This document shows, piece after piece, positions 19,300-28,748 of a stretch of DNA of 64,000 nt. Location of the stretch: the NCBI RefSeq assembly GCF_007754155.1, contig NZ_CP037423.1, positions 2,480,001 to 2,544,000 of the forward strand, written 5' to 3'. The notes under the pieces are model-generated. The model saw nothing but the letters and a program-made list of their open reading frames with translations, was not told where the DNA came from and made no database searches. How positions within the stretch are numbered: position 1 is the first letter of the stretch; the number at the start of each line of letters is the position of its first letter. This stretch comes from Stieleria neptunia. Lineage in GTDB: Bacteria > Planctomycetota > Planctomycetia > Pirellulales > Pirellulaceae. The position numbers and the translations under genes were made by a program.

Positions 19300-20208
19300 A
19301 TGACCCTGGAGATCCTCGCAAACGCCGATCGTCGTCAGGTCGTGCTGGTGACGGGAGCTTCGGTCGGCTTGGGGCTCGCGATCGGACACCGGCTGCTGGA
19401 GGAGCAACGGAGGCGGCGGATCCACATTGTTCTGACGGCAAGAGAATCATCACTATCGCGATTCGGCGAGCAGGGGATTGCCCAATGCGATGACGTATGG
19501 ATTCGCCCGCTCGATGTCACCAACGCCGACCAACGGCAGTCGCTAGTCGACGAGATCTCGTCCAAGCTCGGTGGTGTCGACATTCTGATCAATAACGCGG
19601 GTGTCGCCTATCGTTCCTGTGTCGAACACGTGACCGAACCGGAACGCCTGCATCAAATGAACATCAACTTTCGCTCCCCCATCGAACTGACACGTTGTGT
19701 CTTGCCGGGCATGCGAAAAAAACGGTGCGGAAAGATCATCAACATTTCCTCGGTCGGCGGCATGATGGCGATGCCGACCATGTCCGTTTATTCGGCTTCA
19801 AAGTTCGCTTTAGAAGGGGCCAGTGAGGCGCTCTATTACGAAGTGAAACCATGGAATGTCTCGGTGACACTTGTCCAGCCCGGGTTCATGCGGTCCGACG
19901 CGTTCGAGAAAGTGCCCTACACGATGATGGGTGCCGAAGCCTCGGCGAATTGCGACAACGACTATCACGAGCACTACCATCACATGGAACGATTCATTGC
20001 AATGGCGATGAATCGGGCGCTCGCCACTCCCGACTCGGTGGCGAAGAAAGTGCTTCGGGTGATGCGGCGAAAGTCTCCACCGCTGCGGGTCTACGGAAGT
20101 GTCGACGCGGTGATGTTTTCCTGGATGCGACGTACCATGCCGAGCCGGGCGTACAATTGGCTGTTGTACCGCAATCTTCCCAAAGTGCGTCAGTGGGGAC
20201 GGCGTTGA
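19300..20208 (+). CDS. Short-chain dehydrogenase/reductase
   Basis: 302 aa. Classical SDR pattern: TGASVGLG (residues 18-25, NAD(P) binding), INNAG (97-101), IINISSVGG with catalytic Ser at about 150-151, and Y164-S-A-S-K168. The region after residue 185 (substrate loop) is extended with a YHEHYHHME stretch, and the C-terminal 60 residues are basic and partly hydrophobic (VDAVMFSWMRRTMPS), as in SDRs that work on lipid-like substrates near membranes. It is a cytoplasmic NAD(P)-dependent oxidoreductase. The substrate is unknown. Confidence 0.85.
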   Translation: MTLEILANADRRQVVLVTGASVGLGLAIGHRLLEEQRRRRIHIVLTARESSLSRFGEQGIAQCDDVWIRPLDVTNADQRQSLVDEISSKLGGVDILINNAGVAYRSCVEHVTEPERLHQMNINFRSPIELTRCVLPGMRKKRCGKIINISSVGGMMAMPTMSVYSASKFALEGASEALYYEVKPWNVSVTLVQPGFMRSDAFEKVPYTMMGAEASANCDNDYHEHYHHMERFIAMAMNRALATPDSVAKKVLRVMRRKSPPLRVYGSVDAVMFSWMRRTMPSRAYNWLLYRNLPKVRQWGRR

Positions 20209-20360
20209 ACGCGGACGAGGACAACCTTGCGCCGACACGACGTGGGGCCGCCGGCTGATGGGCCTTCATTCCGGCACGCTTTCCACCTGAATGCGTCGTC
20301 GTCGGCCGCAGCCGGTGATACACTGAAAGCGTTGGGGCCTGCAACGTTTTGGGGAGACCG

Positions 20361-21113
20361 ATGACTCGCAATCGACGCGTGACGGTGAGTGAATTTTGTC
20401 GTTTTCCGACCACGCGGTGGACATTGGTGCGGGGGGCGTGCGATCGGGTCAGCGAAGATCAGCGTCAGGCACTCAACGAGGTCTTGAGTCAATACTGGCC
20501 TGCGATTCGCGCGCATCTGGTGATTCGAAAGGGAGTCGACCCGAACGACGCGGACGATTTGGTGCAGAGCTTTGTGACTGATAGCGTGCTCGACAGTGAC
20601 CTGCTGGCGGCGGCCGATCAAGACCGCGGCAAATTCCGCTCCTTGCTCGTCAAATCGCTCGAAAACTACTTGGCAAACCAACTGCGTCGCCGCAACGCCA
20701 AGAAACGCCAGGCGGAACGGGCCGTCAGCCTGAGTGATGAGACGCTTTCGAATCAGAACGCGACGACCAACACGCCCGACAAGATCAGCGAAACCGCTTG
20801 GGCTCAAGAAACACTGGCGATCGTTCTTCAGCAGATGAAGGACGAATGTCACGCAGACGGCCGCGAAGACCTGTGGACCGTCTTCCAGGGTCGGATCTTG
20901 GGGCCGATTTTGGATGGGGCCGAACCGACACCCTACGACGAAATCGTACGACGCGGCGCGTTCGAGTCGACGACCCAGGCGCAAAACGCTCTGGTCACCG
21001 CCAAACGGATGTTCTGTCGAACGATGCGATCGTTGTTGCAGGGCCGTGGTGCAGCCGAAGCGGACGTCGATGCCGAAATCCGTGATTTGGAGCAGTGTCT
21101 CTCGGCGTACTAA
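20361..21113 (+). CDS. ECF-type RNA polymerase sigma factor, planctomycete kinase-associated type
   Basis: 250 aa from ATG 20361 with SD GGGGAGA six bases upstream. The opening FPTTRWTLVRGA is typical of the planctomycete ECF sigma factors encoded next to serine/threonine kinases. Region 2 follows (LNEVLSQYWPAIRAHLVIRK, DADDLVQSFVTDSVL), then a helical region with KFRSLLVKSLENYLANQLRR. Region 4 is longer and more divergent than usual. It probably directs transcription of a small regulon in response to the kinase encoded 69 bp downstream. Confidence 0.8.
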   Translation: MTRNRRVTVSEFCRFPTTRWTLVRGACDRVSEDQRQALNEVLSQYWPAIRAHLVIRKGVDPNDADDLVQSFVTDSVLDSDLLAAADQDRGKFRSLLVKSLENYLANQLRRRNAKKRQAERAVSLSDETLSNQNATTNTPDKISETAWAQETLAIVLQQMKDECHADGREDLWTVFQGRILGPILDGAEPTPYDEIVRRGAFESTTQAQNALVTAKRMFCRTMRSLLQGRGAAEADVDAEIRDLEQCLSAY

Positions 21114-21182
21114 ACAACGTACGGAAAAGAAGTGTCGGTCCTTCATTGGCGGTATTGCACCAAACCTTTCCTTGTGAATCCC

Positions 21183-24100
21183 ATGATGTTTCCCGGCTAT
21201 CAACTGCTGTCGCAACGTGGTGCCGGGAAGGATGGCGTCGCTTATCTGGCACGGCAGGCGTCAACGGGAAATCTGGTTCAGCTGAACGATCTGACCGCGG
21301 CGGCGGCCAATCCACGCCGTTGGGTTCGGCTCTCTCGGCAGTTGCAAAAAATTGCCCTGCTCGATCATCCCGGCAGCCGACGCTTGATCCAGATCCATCT
21401 GGACGATGAACCGCGATTTGTCGTGTTGGGTTCCGCGTTGTCGCAAACGCTTGCCGATGGTCTGGACCAACCATCGATCCAGTGGCCGCAGACGATGGGC
21501 ATCTGTGTCAGCTTGGCCGAAGTGTTGATGCACGCTCATGGCTTGGGGGTTGCTCACGGCAAGCTCTACCCCAGTCGCATTGGGCTGAGCGATGCCGGCG
21601 AACCGGTCATCGACTTCACCGAGTTCCTATCGCTCGGTGTCTCGTCTAGCGCGACACATCGCTTTGATCAAGCGTGTGTGCCGACGTCATCCGATGCGGG
21701 GGCTGTCGACCGAGCCGCCAACGACATTTTTGCGCTCGGGGCGATCGTGTCATGGTTGCTCGGCGTTGGGCAAATCGGTGAACGGGGCAACCAAATGGTA
21801 TCCGGATTGGCCGATGGTGATTTAGCGGCACTGGAGTCACTGGTCGAATCGATGATGGCCGAAGATCCGTTGGATCGCCCCTTGGCCGATGAAGTCTGCC
21901 ATGAACTCAACGCCCGCCTACCGCCCGCCTCCGCAACGCGTGGATCGACTTATGCTACGGCGGCCACGTCAGAATCGATCGGAACCGGCGGCGAGGAAGA
22001 AGGAGACACGATCGATCTGAAACGGTCCGCTCCCGGTCCGTGTGACCCAGGCGACCTGGGGGGACGGCGATTGGGCCGATTTCAAATCGAGCGTCGGATC
22101 GGCTCGGGGGCGTGGGGATCGGTGTATCGAGCGATCGACTTGGCCGATGGCGCCACGGTCGCCGTCAAAGTGCTGCATCCGGAACATGCCCGGTGCAAGG
22201 ATGTGGTCAAGCGATTTCGCGACGAGGCACTAATCCTCTCCCGTATCGACAATCCCCACGTCGCAAAACTGCTGGACGTCAATTGCCAAGACGGCGTGCA
22301 CTATCTGGCGATGGAATTTGTCGACGGACCCAACTTGGCAACGCTGCTGGCCCGATACGGAACGATTGACGAGCACCACGCGCTGCAAATACTGTCGGAT
22401 ATCGCGCGTGCCTTGGTGGAGCCTCACGCCGACGGGGTGGTCCACCGTGATGTCAAGCCGGCGAACGTGATTGTTCAAGTGCGCGAGCCTGGTGGTGCAG
22501 AGACGCTGGGTTCGGGTGACATCAACCTCGTCGCTGTGACGCTTGTCGATTTCGGGCTCGCGCAGGACTTGTTCAACGATGTCGCTGAGGCCGACGGCGG
22601 CGATAACGCGGCACCGCGGTCCGTCGTGGGGACGCCCGCCTACATGTCGCCGGAGCAATGTGGTGGGGAACCGGTCGGACCCGAGACCGACGTCTATGCC
22701 ATGGGGGCGACGCTGTTTCATCTGCTCGTCGGTCGACCTCCGTTTCTCGGCGACAACATTCAGAAGGTCATCGATCAGCATCAAAACCAGCCGGCACCGC
22801 GCGTCACGGACCTTCGAGCCGGGCTGTCTGATTCACTCGCTGACGTCATCGATCGGACGCTCGCCAAACGGCCGGTGCTGCGACACGCCGACGCCGAGGG
22901 TTTGTTGACCGACGTCGATCGACTCTTGCGAGGCGAACCGGTTTCGATCGAAATGCATCCGATCGCACCAGGGGACCACGACGCCGCGATGCGGTTTCGG
23001 TTCGAGTGGCCGCTGAAGTCCGCTCCGGCTGCGCTGTGGCCACACGTCTCCAACACCGAACGGTTGAACCAGGCGATCGGGCTTCCCGTGGTCGACTATT
23101 CACCGCAGGTCGACGCGGAAGGCGGTGTCACGCAGTCGGCCCGAGCGGAGCGTCTGGGGATGGAATTCGAGTGGCAGGAGCACCCCTTCGAGTGGATCGA
23201 AGGAAAGCAACTGGCCGTCTTGCGTGATTTTCAATCCGGGCCTTTCAAATGGATGATCAGCATGGTCCAGTTGCAGGGTTCATCCGACGGCGGAACGCAT
23301 CTGGTGCACCAAGTCATGGTCCAGCCGCGCAGCGTGCTCGGCCGCGCCGCTGCCGCGTTGGAGGTCGGTGTCAAAGCCAAACGAGCGCTCAAGCGGGTTT
23401 ATCACCATATCGATCGTTCGCTCACGGCCAAAGACGTCGACGATCCGTTTCGTCAGCCCAACCGACTAAAGCTGGCCCGCCGACGCCGGCTGGGAATCCT
23501 GACCGATCGTCTGAACACGCGAGGTTTGGACCGGCGGGTGATCGAACGATTGGCCCACCACATCGAGAAAGCACCCGCGCAGGAACTGGCGCGGATCCGA
23601 CCGCTTGCCTTCGCACGGCAGTTCGCCCTGTCGGATGATTCGGTCGTGGAAACCTTTCTCGCCGCGGCGCACGAGGGGTTGTTGGTGTTGTATTGGGATC
23701 TCCTTTGTCCGATCTGCCGCATCCCCTCGGACATCAAAGAAACGCTGCGGGAGTTAGAAAACCATAGTCATTGTCCCGCCTGCAACCTCGAGTTCGAAGT
23801 CGACTTTGCCCATTCGGTCGAGTTGATTTTTCGCGTCAGTCCCCAGATCCGCGAAGCCGACGTCAAAACGTACTGCATCGGCGGGCCGGCCCATTCACCG
23901 CACGTCGTCGCCCAGATTCGGATCGAGGCCGGAGAGCGGTTTCGTCTGGACCTCTCGCTCGACGTGGGAAGCTATCACCTTCGTGGGTTGCCCTGCGGGT
24001 TGGCGATCGATTTCGACGTCGGACAGCCCGGTGAAACGTCTCGCTGGGACGTGGACGTTGATGCGCGGGAATCGTCTGCCGATCCGGAGAGCGGGGATCC

Positions 24101-24818
24101 CGAGAGCGGGGCCGCGGCGATGCCGGCTCCGGAGATGAAGTCCGGTCACCAACGTCTGATGCTGACCAATCGCTCGCCGCGTGAGCAAGTCATCCGTGTC
24201 GAACGACGCTCTCCCCGAACGGATGTGTTGACCGCCGCCCGCGCGTCGACGTTGCGTTCGTTCCGTCAATGGTTTCCCGGCGAGATTCTTGCACCCGGCC
24301 AGCTTGTTTCAGTCGGCGCGATGGCATTGATGATGGTCTCGATCTCGGACGGGGCACAGGGCAGCGAGGTGGCCGATGCGATCGCCGGTCAAATGTTCTT
24401 GGGGCTCACCTCGGAAGTCGTCGCGCGACACGGCGGGGCGACGCTACCGGGATCAGCGGATCGAATTCGCGTCGGATTCGAGGATCCCAGTCAAGCGGTG
24501 CTGGCGGCGCTCGATCTGCATCAAGCGTTGCTCGCCGATGGATCGATCAAGAACCGGCTGATGCGTGTGGCACTCGATCATGGAGGATCGGTGGCGGTGA
24601 CCGTTCAAGACCAAATCGATTATTTAGGCGAAACGTCGAAAGCGGTCGAGCGGATGTTTTATCATGCGCGGCCCGCTGAACTGACGCTGTCGATCCGCGC
24701 CGCAAGCGATCCCGTGGTCGCCTCGCTGACCAATGAGCGGGACCTCGTCGGGCAGATCGATTCGATCGAAACGGACGATCATGAACCGACGTTGATCCAT
24801 CGTTTTCGACTCCCCTAA
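21183..24818 (+). CDS. Multidomain Ser/Thr kinase: pseudokinase, kinase, DUF5939-like, zinc ribbon, degenerate class III cyclase domain
   Basis: 1211 aa from ATG 21183 (a GTG at 21132 is an alternative start). Residues 1-250: kinase-like lobe without the active residues (no VAxK lysine; HGKLYPSRI where HRD..N is expected; IDFTEF for DFG), a pseudokinase. Residues about 300-585: complete kinase with GSGAWGS, VAVKVL, HRDVKPANV, DFGLAQD and GTPAYMSPEQ. Residues about 600-750 (FEWPLKSAPAALWPHVSNTE ...) resemble DUF5939, usually found ahead of nucleotide cyclases. CPIC...CPAC (about 842-867) is a zinc ribbon. Residues about 1045-1180 (HGGATLPGSADRIRVGFEDP, RVALDHGG, YLGETSKAVERM) follow the class III cyclase fold but lack the metal-binding Asp of the usual GD motif. 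The protein probably integrates signals for the neighbouring sigma factor. The domain order is unusual. Confidence 0.8.
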   Translation: MMFPGYQLLSQRGAGKDGVAYLARQASTGNLVQLNDLTAAAANPRRWVRLSRQLQKIALLDHPGSRRLIQIHLDDEPRFVVLGSALSQTLADGLDQPSIQWPQTMGICVSLAEVLMHAHGLGVAHGKLYPSRIGLSDAGEPVIDFTEFLSLGVSSSATHRFDQACVPTSSDAGAVDRAANDIFALGAIVSWLLGVGQIGERGNQMVSGLADGDLAALESLVESMMAEDPLDRPLADEVCHELNARLPPASATRGSTYATAATSESIGTGGEEEGDTIDLKRSAPGPCDPGDLGGRRLGRFQIERRIGSGAWGSVYRAIDLADGATVAVKVLHPEHARCKDVVKRFRDEALILSRIDNPHVAKLLDVNCQDGVHYLAMEFVDGPNLATLLARYGTIDEHHALQILSDIARALVEPHADGVVHRDVKPANVIVQVREPGGAETLGSGDINLVAVTLVDFGLAQDLFNDVAEADGGDNAAPRSVVGTPAYMSPEQCGGEPVGPETDVYAMGATLFHLLVGRPPFLGDNIQKVIDQHQNQPAPRVTDLRAGLSDSLADVIDRTLAKRPVLRHADAEGLLTDVDRLLRGEPVSIEMHPIAPGDHDAAMRFRFEWPLKSAPAALWPHVSNTERLNQAIGLPVVDYSPQVDAEGGVTQSARAERLGMEFEWQEHPFEWIEGKQLAVLRDFQSGPFKWMISMVQLQGSSDGGTHLVHQVMVQPRSVLGRAAAALEVGVKAKRALKRVYHHIDRSLTAKDVDDPFRQPNRLKLARRRRLGILTDRLNTRGLDRRVIERLAHHIEKAPAQELARIRPLAFARQFALSDDSVVETFLAAAHEGLLVLYWDLLCPICRIPSDIKETLRELENHSHCPACNLEFEVDFAHSVELIFRVSPQIREADVKTYCIGGPAHSPHVVAQIRIEAGERFRLDLSLDVGSYHLRGLPCGLAIDFDVGQPGETSRWDVDVDARESSADPESGDPESGAAAMPAPEMKSGHQRLMLTNRSPREQVIRVERRSPRTDVLTAARASTLRSFRQWFPGEILAPGQLVSVGAMALMMVSISDGAQGSEVADAIAGQMFLGLTSEVVARHGGATLPGSADRIRVGFEDPSQAVLAALDLHQALLADGSIKNRLMRVALDHGGSVAVTVQDQIDYLGETSKAVERMFYHARPAELTLSIRAASDPVVASLTNERDLVGQIDSIETDDHEPTLIHRFRLP

Positions 24819-24863
24819 GCCCGTTTGTTTTGCCACTTCTTCCCGCGCCCAGCTCAGCGTGCC

Positions 24864-26165
24864 CTACCGCACGCGGCACTTGAACTCGATCTTGGCCGTT
24901 TCGCCGACGGCCAGCGGCTCGGCGAGCGTCCACAGCATCCGCACCGAACCGGCGGCGTTGCCGTGCGTCGTGAACTCGGCTTGGCGATCACAGTTTTGGG
25001 AGTCTTCGATGTACTCCAAGCGTCCGACCAGGCTGTCCGCGATTTCGATGTTGCTGACCGCAGAGTCACCGACGTTCCGCACATGGATGGCGAAACTGAC
25101 TTCTTCGCCCTGCTGTGCATGATGCTTGTCGGCCACCTTCATGATTTCCAGACGACCGGCATCCGGGAAATCGTATTCGACGAACCCTTCAACCTTGGCA
25201 TCACGTGTCAGCACCGGCGGCGTCATGCTTTCGATCATGACTTCCACCGCATCGCGGATCATCCACGATTGGGCGGCGACGGCACCTTGTTTCAGGATCG
25301 CGATTTGCGATTCATCCAAGCGATTCAGCGAGATCGCATCGAGTGTCGCCAGAATCTCCAAGGCGTCTTCGGCCAGCAGCGGTTGCACGATGCCTTCGAC
25401 CGGAACACCGCGATTGCGATCACGCATCGCGTCGACGCGTCGTGCGACATCCGCATGAGCCAGTTCTAACGTCTCGCCGACCACCAAGCTCGGCTGGGTC
25501 AACCCAATCCCGTTGGGCCCGACCGGTTGAAAGGTGCCACGCAGGCCGATGGCTTTCTCGCCGGCCACCGCGCCGCTGACTTGGCGAATCGCGCCAAAGC
25601 GGGGTGAGTACAGGCAAACGGGATTGCTGGCCTGGACCGCGATGTCTCCCGCTTCGGTCGTGTAATGCACCACGGCATCTTGGGGTTCCAACCCGCCCAC
25701 GCGGTCATTGATCATCACGCGGGCTGCCGGTGGGGTGTCACCGCCGTTGCACAAGAACTCTTGCGGATCATACGGCTGGCCCATCGTCATGACGGGATAG
25801 GCGGGCGCGCAGGTTTGGCATTGCCCTTCGTCGGTGCTTTGGATGCATCCTTGGCAGACACCGGCCGGATCGTCGCCGCGATCACTCAATCGGCCAAAGT
25901 AGCCGACCTGTGCGATTTCGTTTTGCTGCGGTTGGATCGATGAAGTGGTGGAGACCCCGGGGACTGCAGGCGTGTGACCGCCGGGATTCATCTTCGGCGT
26001 CGGCGATTGATGGATGCCCGGCAAGTGCGGCGTTCCCGGTAACCTGAATCCCTTGGTCGCCGTCGGCGACTGACACCCGACAAGGACCACCATCGTTCCC
26101 AACAGTGTCCCTGCCGCGAACGTGCCTCGACAGAAAGATCGGCAAGATACAAAGCGGTGAAACAT
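24864..26165 (-). CDS. Lipoprotein with C-terminal DUF11-like domain
   Basis: 433 aa from ATG at 26165. Signal peptide and lipobox LLGTMVVLVGC, then a Pro/Gly-rich linker with several Cys pairs (CQGC, CQTC). The C-terminal 110 residues (FPDAGRLEIMKVADKHHAQQ, EVSFAIHVRNVGDSAVSNIE, DSLVGRLEYIED) are a DUF11/conserved-repeat beta sandwich of the type found in large planctomycete surface proteins. First of three minus-strand exported genes; it is furthest from the probable promoter at about 28526. Likely outer-membrane or periplasmic anchoring. Function unknown. Confidence 0.7.
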   Translation of the reverse strand: MFHRFVSCRSFCRGTFAAGTLLGTMVVLVGCQSPTATKGFRLPGTPHLPGIHQSPTPKMNPGGHTPAVPGVSTTSSIQPQQNEIAQVGYFGRLSDRGDDPAGVCQGCIQSTDEGQCQTCAPAYPVMTMGQPYDPQEFLCNGGDTPPAARVMINDRVGGLEPQDAVVHYTTEAGDIAVQASNPVCLYSPRFGAIRQVSGAVAGEKAIGLRGTFQPVGPNGIGLTQPSLVVGETLELAHADVARRVDAMRDRNRGVPVEGIVQPLLAEDALEILATLDAISLNRLDESQIAILKQGAVAAQSWMIRDAVEVMIESMTPPVLTRDAKVEGFVEYDFPDAGRLEIMKVADKHHAQQGEEVSFAIHVRNVGDSAVSNIEIADSLVGRLEYIEDSQNCDRQAEFTTHGNAAGSVRMLWTLAEPLAVGETAKIEFKCRVR

Positions 26166-26301
26166 GGTCGATTGAGGTTGAAGGTGTATCGGGAACAAAG
26201 CGTGTCGTCCACGTCCGTGGTCCAAACGCACGGTTGGTGTGCGGTGGGGCGAGGAGTGAAACATCGGACGCCGGTTCAACGGATCCGTGCAGCGGCTGCG
26301 T

Positions 26302-27120
26302 TCAAGGTGTTTCGGGCATCGGTTCGGGCTTGTAAATCGGCGCCCATGCGGGAAAGCCGAAGTAGAACTGGGAGGTCAGTGCCGGATTCCGCGGCGGCGA
26401 CTTGGATCCCAGACGTACGATCGCGACGGGGCGGCCGAACGAATCGGCTGTTGCGAGCGCGTCTTGGTCCAACGGGATATCGATCGGACGCGACTCGGTG
26501 CGTTGCTGGGCAAGCGGAATGGCCGTTTGAGGATCTTCCAGATAGACGACCCGGGTGACCAGATTGCCGTCCAGAGCTTCCTGCAAGTCCGATTCGTTCA
26601 GGTTGATCGGGATCGGGTAAAGCGTTTCGAGTCCGCGTGGCGGATAGATTCGCCCGATCAGCTCGACCGTCGGATAAAGTTCAGCGCCGATGGCGTCGGG
26701 GATGCCGGTGATGCGAAAGCGGTACACCGCACCGACCATCAAGCCGGCCATCAGATCCGGTTCCTCTTCGCTGTGGCTGCCCGCCAGCGGCAAGGAAAAC
26801 TTGGTGCCGGCGGGTCCTGAGAAGGCGACGGGTTGGAACGTGCCCTGCTGCATCGTCACCGCAGCCGGACTTTGCCAGATCGCACCCGGCGGTAGTGATT
26901 TGTAATACAGCGGATGTCGGCCGCTGGTGTCGAGCGGTTCGGTCGCTGCGGCGACGCTCTCGAACGCGACGCTGCTGAACAAGGCGATCAGCAAGGCCAG
27001 GACGAACATCCAAACCAACGCCGCAGTTCGGTTGCTCGATTCGGCCACGTCGATCGCGATGGCGGCGGTTTTGGGCCTGGTATGCATGGCGTTCGGCTTG
27101 GTTTGCATCATGGGGTCCAC
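26302..27120 (-). CDS. Membrane-anchored protein of unknown function, shares a domain with 27215-28525
   Basis: 272 aa. One N-terminal membrane segment (about 34-55, ALVWMFVLALLIALFSS) acts as anchor or uncleaved signal. The soluble part contains YRFRITGIPDAIGAELYPTV, NLVTRVVYLEDP and AIVRLGSK. The neighbouring gene product at 27215-28525 has the same blocks (LFRIKLTNIPGREGVELYPT, NFVTKVLYLPDP, AIIRLGDK). The two proteins are therefore paralogues or partners built on a common beta-rich domain. Function unknown. Confidence 0.65.
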   Translation of the reverse strand: MDPMMQTKPNAMHTRPKTAAIAIDVAESSNRTAALVWMFVLALLIALFSSVAFESVAAATEPLDTSGRHPLYYKSLPPGAIWQSPAAVTMQQGTFQPVAFSGPAGTKFSLPLAGSHSEEEPDLMAGLMVGAVYRFRITGIPDAIGAELYPTVELIGRIYPPRGLETLYPIPINLNESDLQEALDGNLVTRVVYLEDPQTAIPLAQQRTESRPIDIPLDQDALATADSFGRPVAIVRLGSKSPPRNPALTSQFYFGFPAWAPIYKPEPMPETP

Positions 27121-27214
27121 TCAAACGTGGGCGTCGGTCATCCGAAATTCAGATGCCGACGCCGCGTGCTTTCAACAGTTACCTCTTCAGCCCATCATCC
27201 TGCGGACCCTGCGA

Positions 27215-28525
27215 TCAGGGTTCGCAATTCGGATCGACTGATTGACTACCCTGCAACAGGGGACGTCCCGCCGGTGCACCCGGGTGGATGTTCTGCTCGG
27301 TGATCCGCACTCGGCTGACCGGGTTGGGATAGCTGTAGCCGGGCTGATGCCGAACGGTCGTTCGCATGGTTTCGACGGGCTGGGGAATATTCATCGGGGT
27401 GCGGTTCCGCATCACGTGTTTCTTCAATCCCGCGGGGGCCCCCAATGGAATGTGCGGCGGTCCGGGCAACCCGATCGGCGTGCCGCTCATCGGCATGCCG
27501 TACTGGGGTGCGTTGACGCCGGCGATCATGCCCGGCAGCTGCGGCGGCATCATCGAACAGGCACCGCCATCGGGTCCACAGCCGCTGGTTGACGCGGGTG
27601 CGAACGGTGCGGGCAGTCCGGCGATCGGCGGAGACATTCCCAGTCCCATGCCGCCCGAGCCGGGCATTTCGATATCTTTGTCACCGAGTCGGATGATCGC
27701 CAGGATCGAACCGCGTCGGTCGGCTTCGACGATCGGATCCACGCCCGGATCCAAACGTGTGCTCACCAGCGTATCGATTCCCGCCAAGGCCGGGCCTTGG
27801 AAATCCGGATCGGGCAGGTACAGCACCTTGGTCACGAAGTTACCGGTGACCACTTGGTCGAAATCCTCTTCATCGAATTGAAGCGGAATCGAGTTGTGGG
27901 CAAGGTAAGCCCCGGTACGAGGATTGGCATAGGCCAATTCGATCGTCGGGTACAGTTCCACGCCTTCACGTCCCGGGATGTTGGTCAGCTTGATGCGGAA
28001 CAAACCTCCTTGGGGAAAGTTTTGGCGGGCGGGGACGATCAACGGTTCGCTGTCGAACATGCCGCTGCCGCTTTGGTCGTAGCGAACTTGCATGCCCTCG
28101 GGGCGTCCAAAGGTGACTTGAACGGCTTGATTGATCGGCGCGGCGACCATCATGCCGGGGCCGCCGACCATCGGTCCGCTGGATCCGTCCATGCATCCGC
28201 AGGCGGCACCGCCGCCATGCATCCCCTGGACGAATCCGACTTGTTGAATTTCGCTCTGGCTCAGATCTCGGCCTGCGGCGGCGAGTTCCGACGGGAGTTC
28301 CGCGGGAACCTTGTTGGCCGCCATCATGCCGCCGGGTCCGGCCGGAGCGTTCATGGCACCGGCGTACGGTGGTGGTCCCAAAACGCCGGGGCCGGGGCCT
28401 CCGACTCCAGGACCGGGCTCCATCATTTGTTGCGCGGGCGGTAAATTGTGGCGAGTCGGTACGCATCCGGTCGCGACCATCGCACCAGCCGCAATCAGCG
28501 ACAAGTGAGTGACGAATCGTTTCAT
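27215..28525 (-). CDS. Lipoprotein of unknown function
   Basis: 436 aa from ATG at 28525, chosen because of the strong Shine-Dalgarno GGGGGAAAAG just upstream and the lipoprotein signal FVTHLSLIAAGAMVATGC. A Gly/Pro/Met-rich linker (about 30-80) leads to the domain shared with the preceding gene product (about 140-290). A Pro/Gly/Met-rich region and a basic tail follow. First gene of the minus-strand set of three. Together they look like components of one envelope-associated assembly. Confidence 0.7.
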   Translation of the reverse strand: MKRFVTHLSLIAAGAMVATGCVPTRHNLPPAQQMMEPGPGVGGPGPGVLGPPPYAGAMNAPAGPGGMMAANKVPAELPSELAAAGRDLSQSEIQQVGFVQGMHGGGAACGCMDGSSGPMVGGPGMMVAAPINQAVQVTFGRPEGMQVRYDQSGSGMFDSEPLIVPARQNFPQGGLFRIKLTNIPGREGVELYPTIELAYANPRTGAYLAHNSIPLQFDEEDFDQVVTGNFVTKVLYLPDPDFQGPALAGIDTLVSTRLDPGVDPIVEADRRGSILAIIRLGDKDIEMPGSGGMGLGMSPPIAGLPAPFAPASTSGCGPDGGACSMMPPQLPGMIAGVNAPQYGMPMSGTPIGLPGPPHIPLGAPAGLKKHVMRNRTPMNIPQPVETMRTTVRHQPGYSYPNPVSRVRITEQNIHPGAPAGRPLLQGSQSVDPNCEP

Positions 28526-28748
28526 CTTTTCCCCCATTCCTTGGGTAGCACCGCGCTCGAATGCGGTTTGCGGGGTCGGTCCCCGCCTGGGCTGAAAAAT
28601 CAAAGGTAGTTTCTCGTGCACGATCTGCCTGGACGTGTGACCCGAATCGCATCTACGATTCGCGCCACGCAACGGACAGGACGGCCACGTGATAAACCCA
28701 TCGGCACGTTGCGTCCTGATTCTTTGGAAAAATCGCCATAACCCGACC

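Noticed and set aside
20190..21215. 341-codon minus-strand frame
   Set aside because: It is antisense to the ECF sigma factor gene, whose own frame has clear family motifs and a ribosome binding site.
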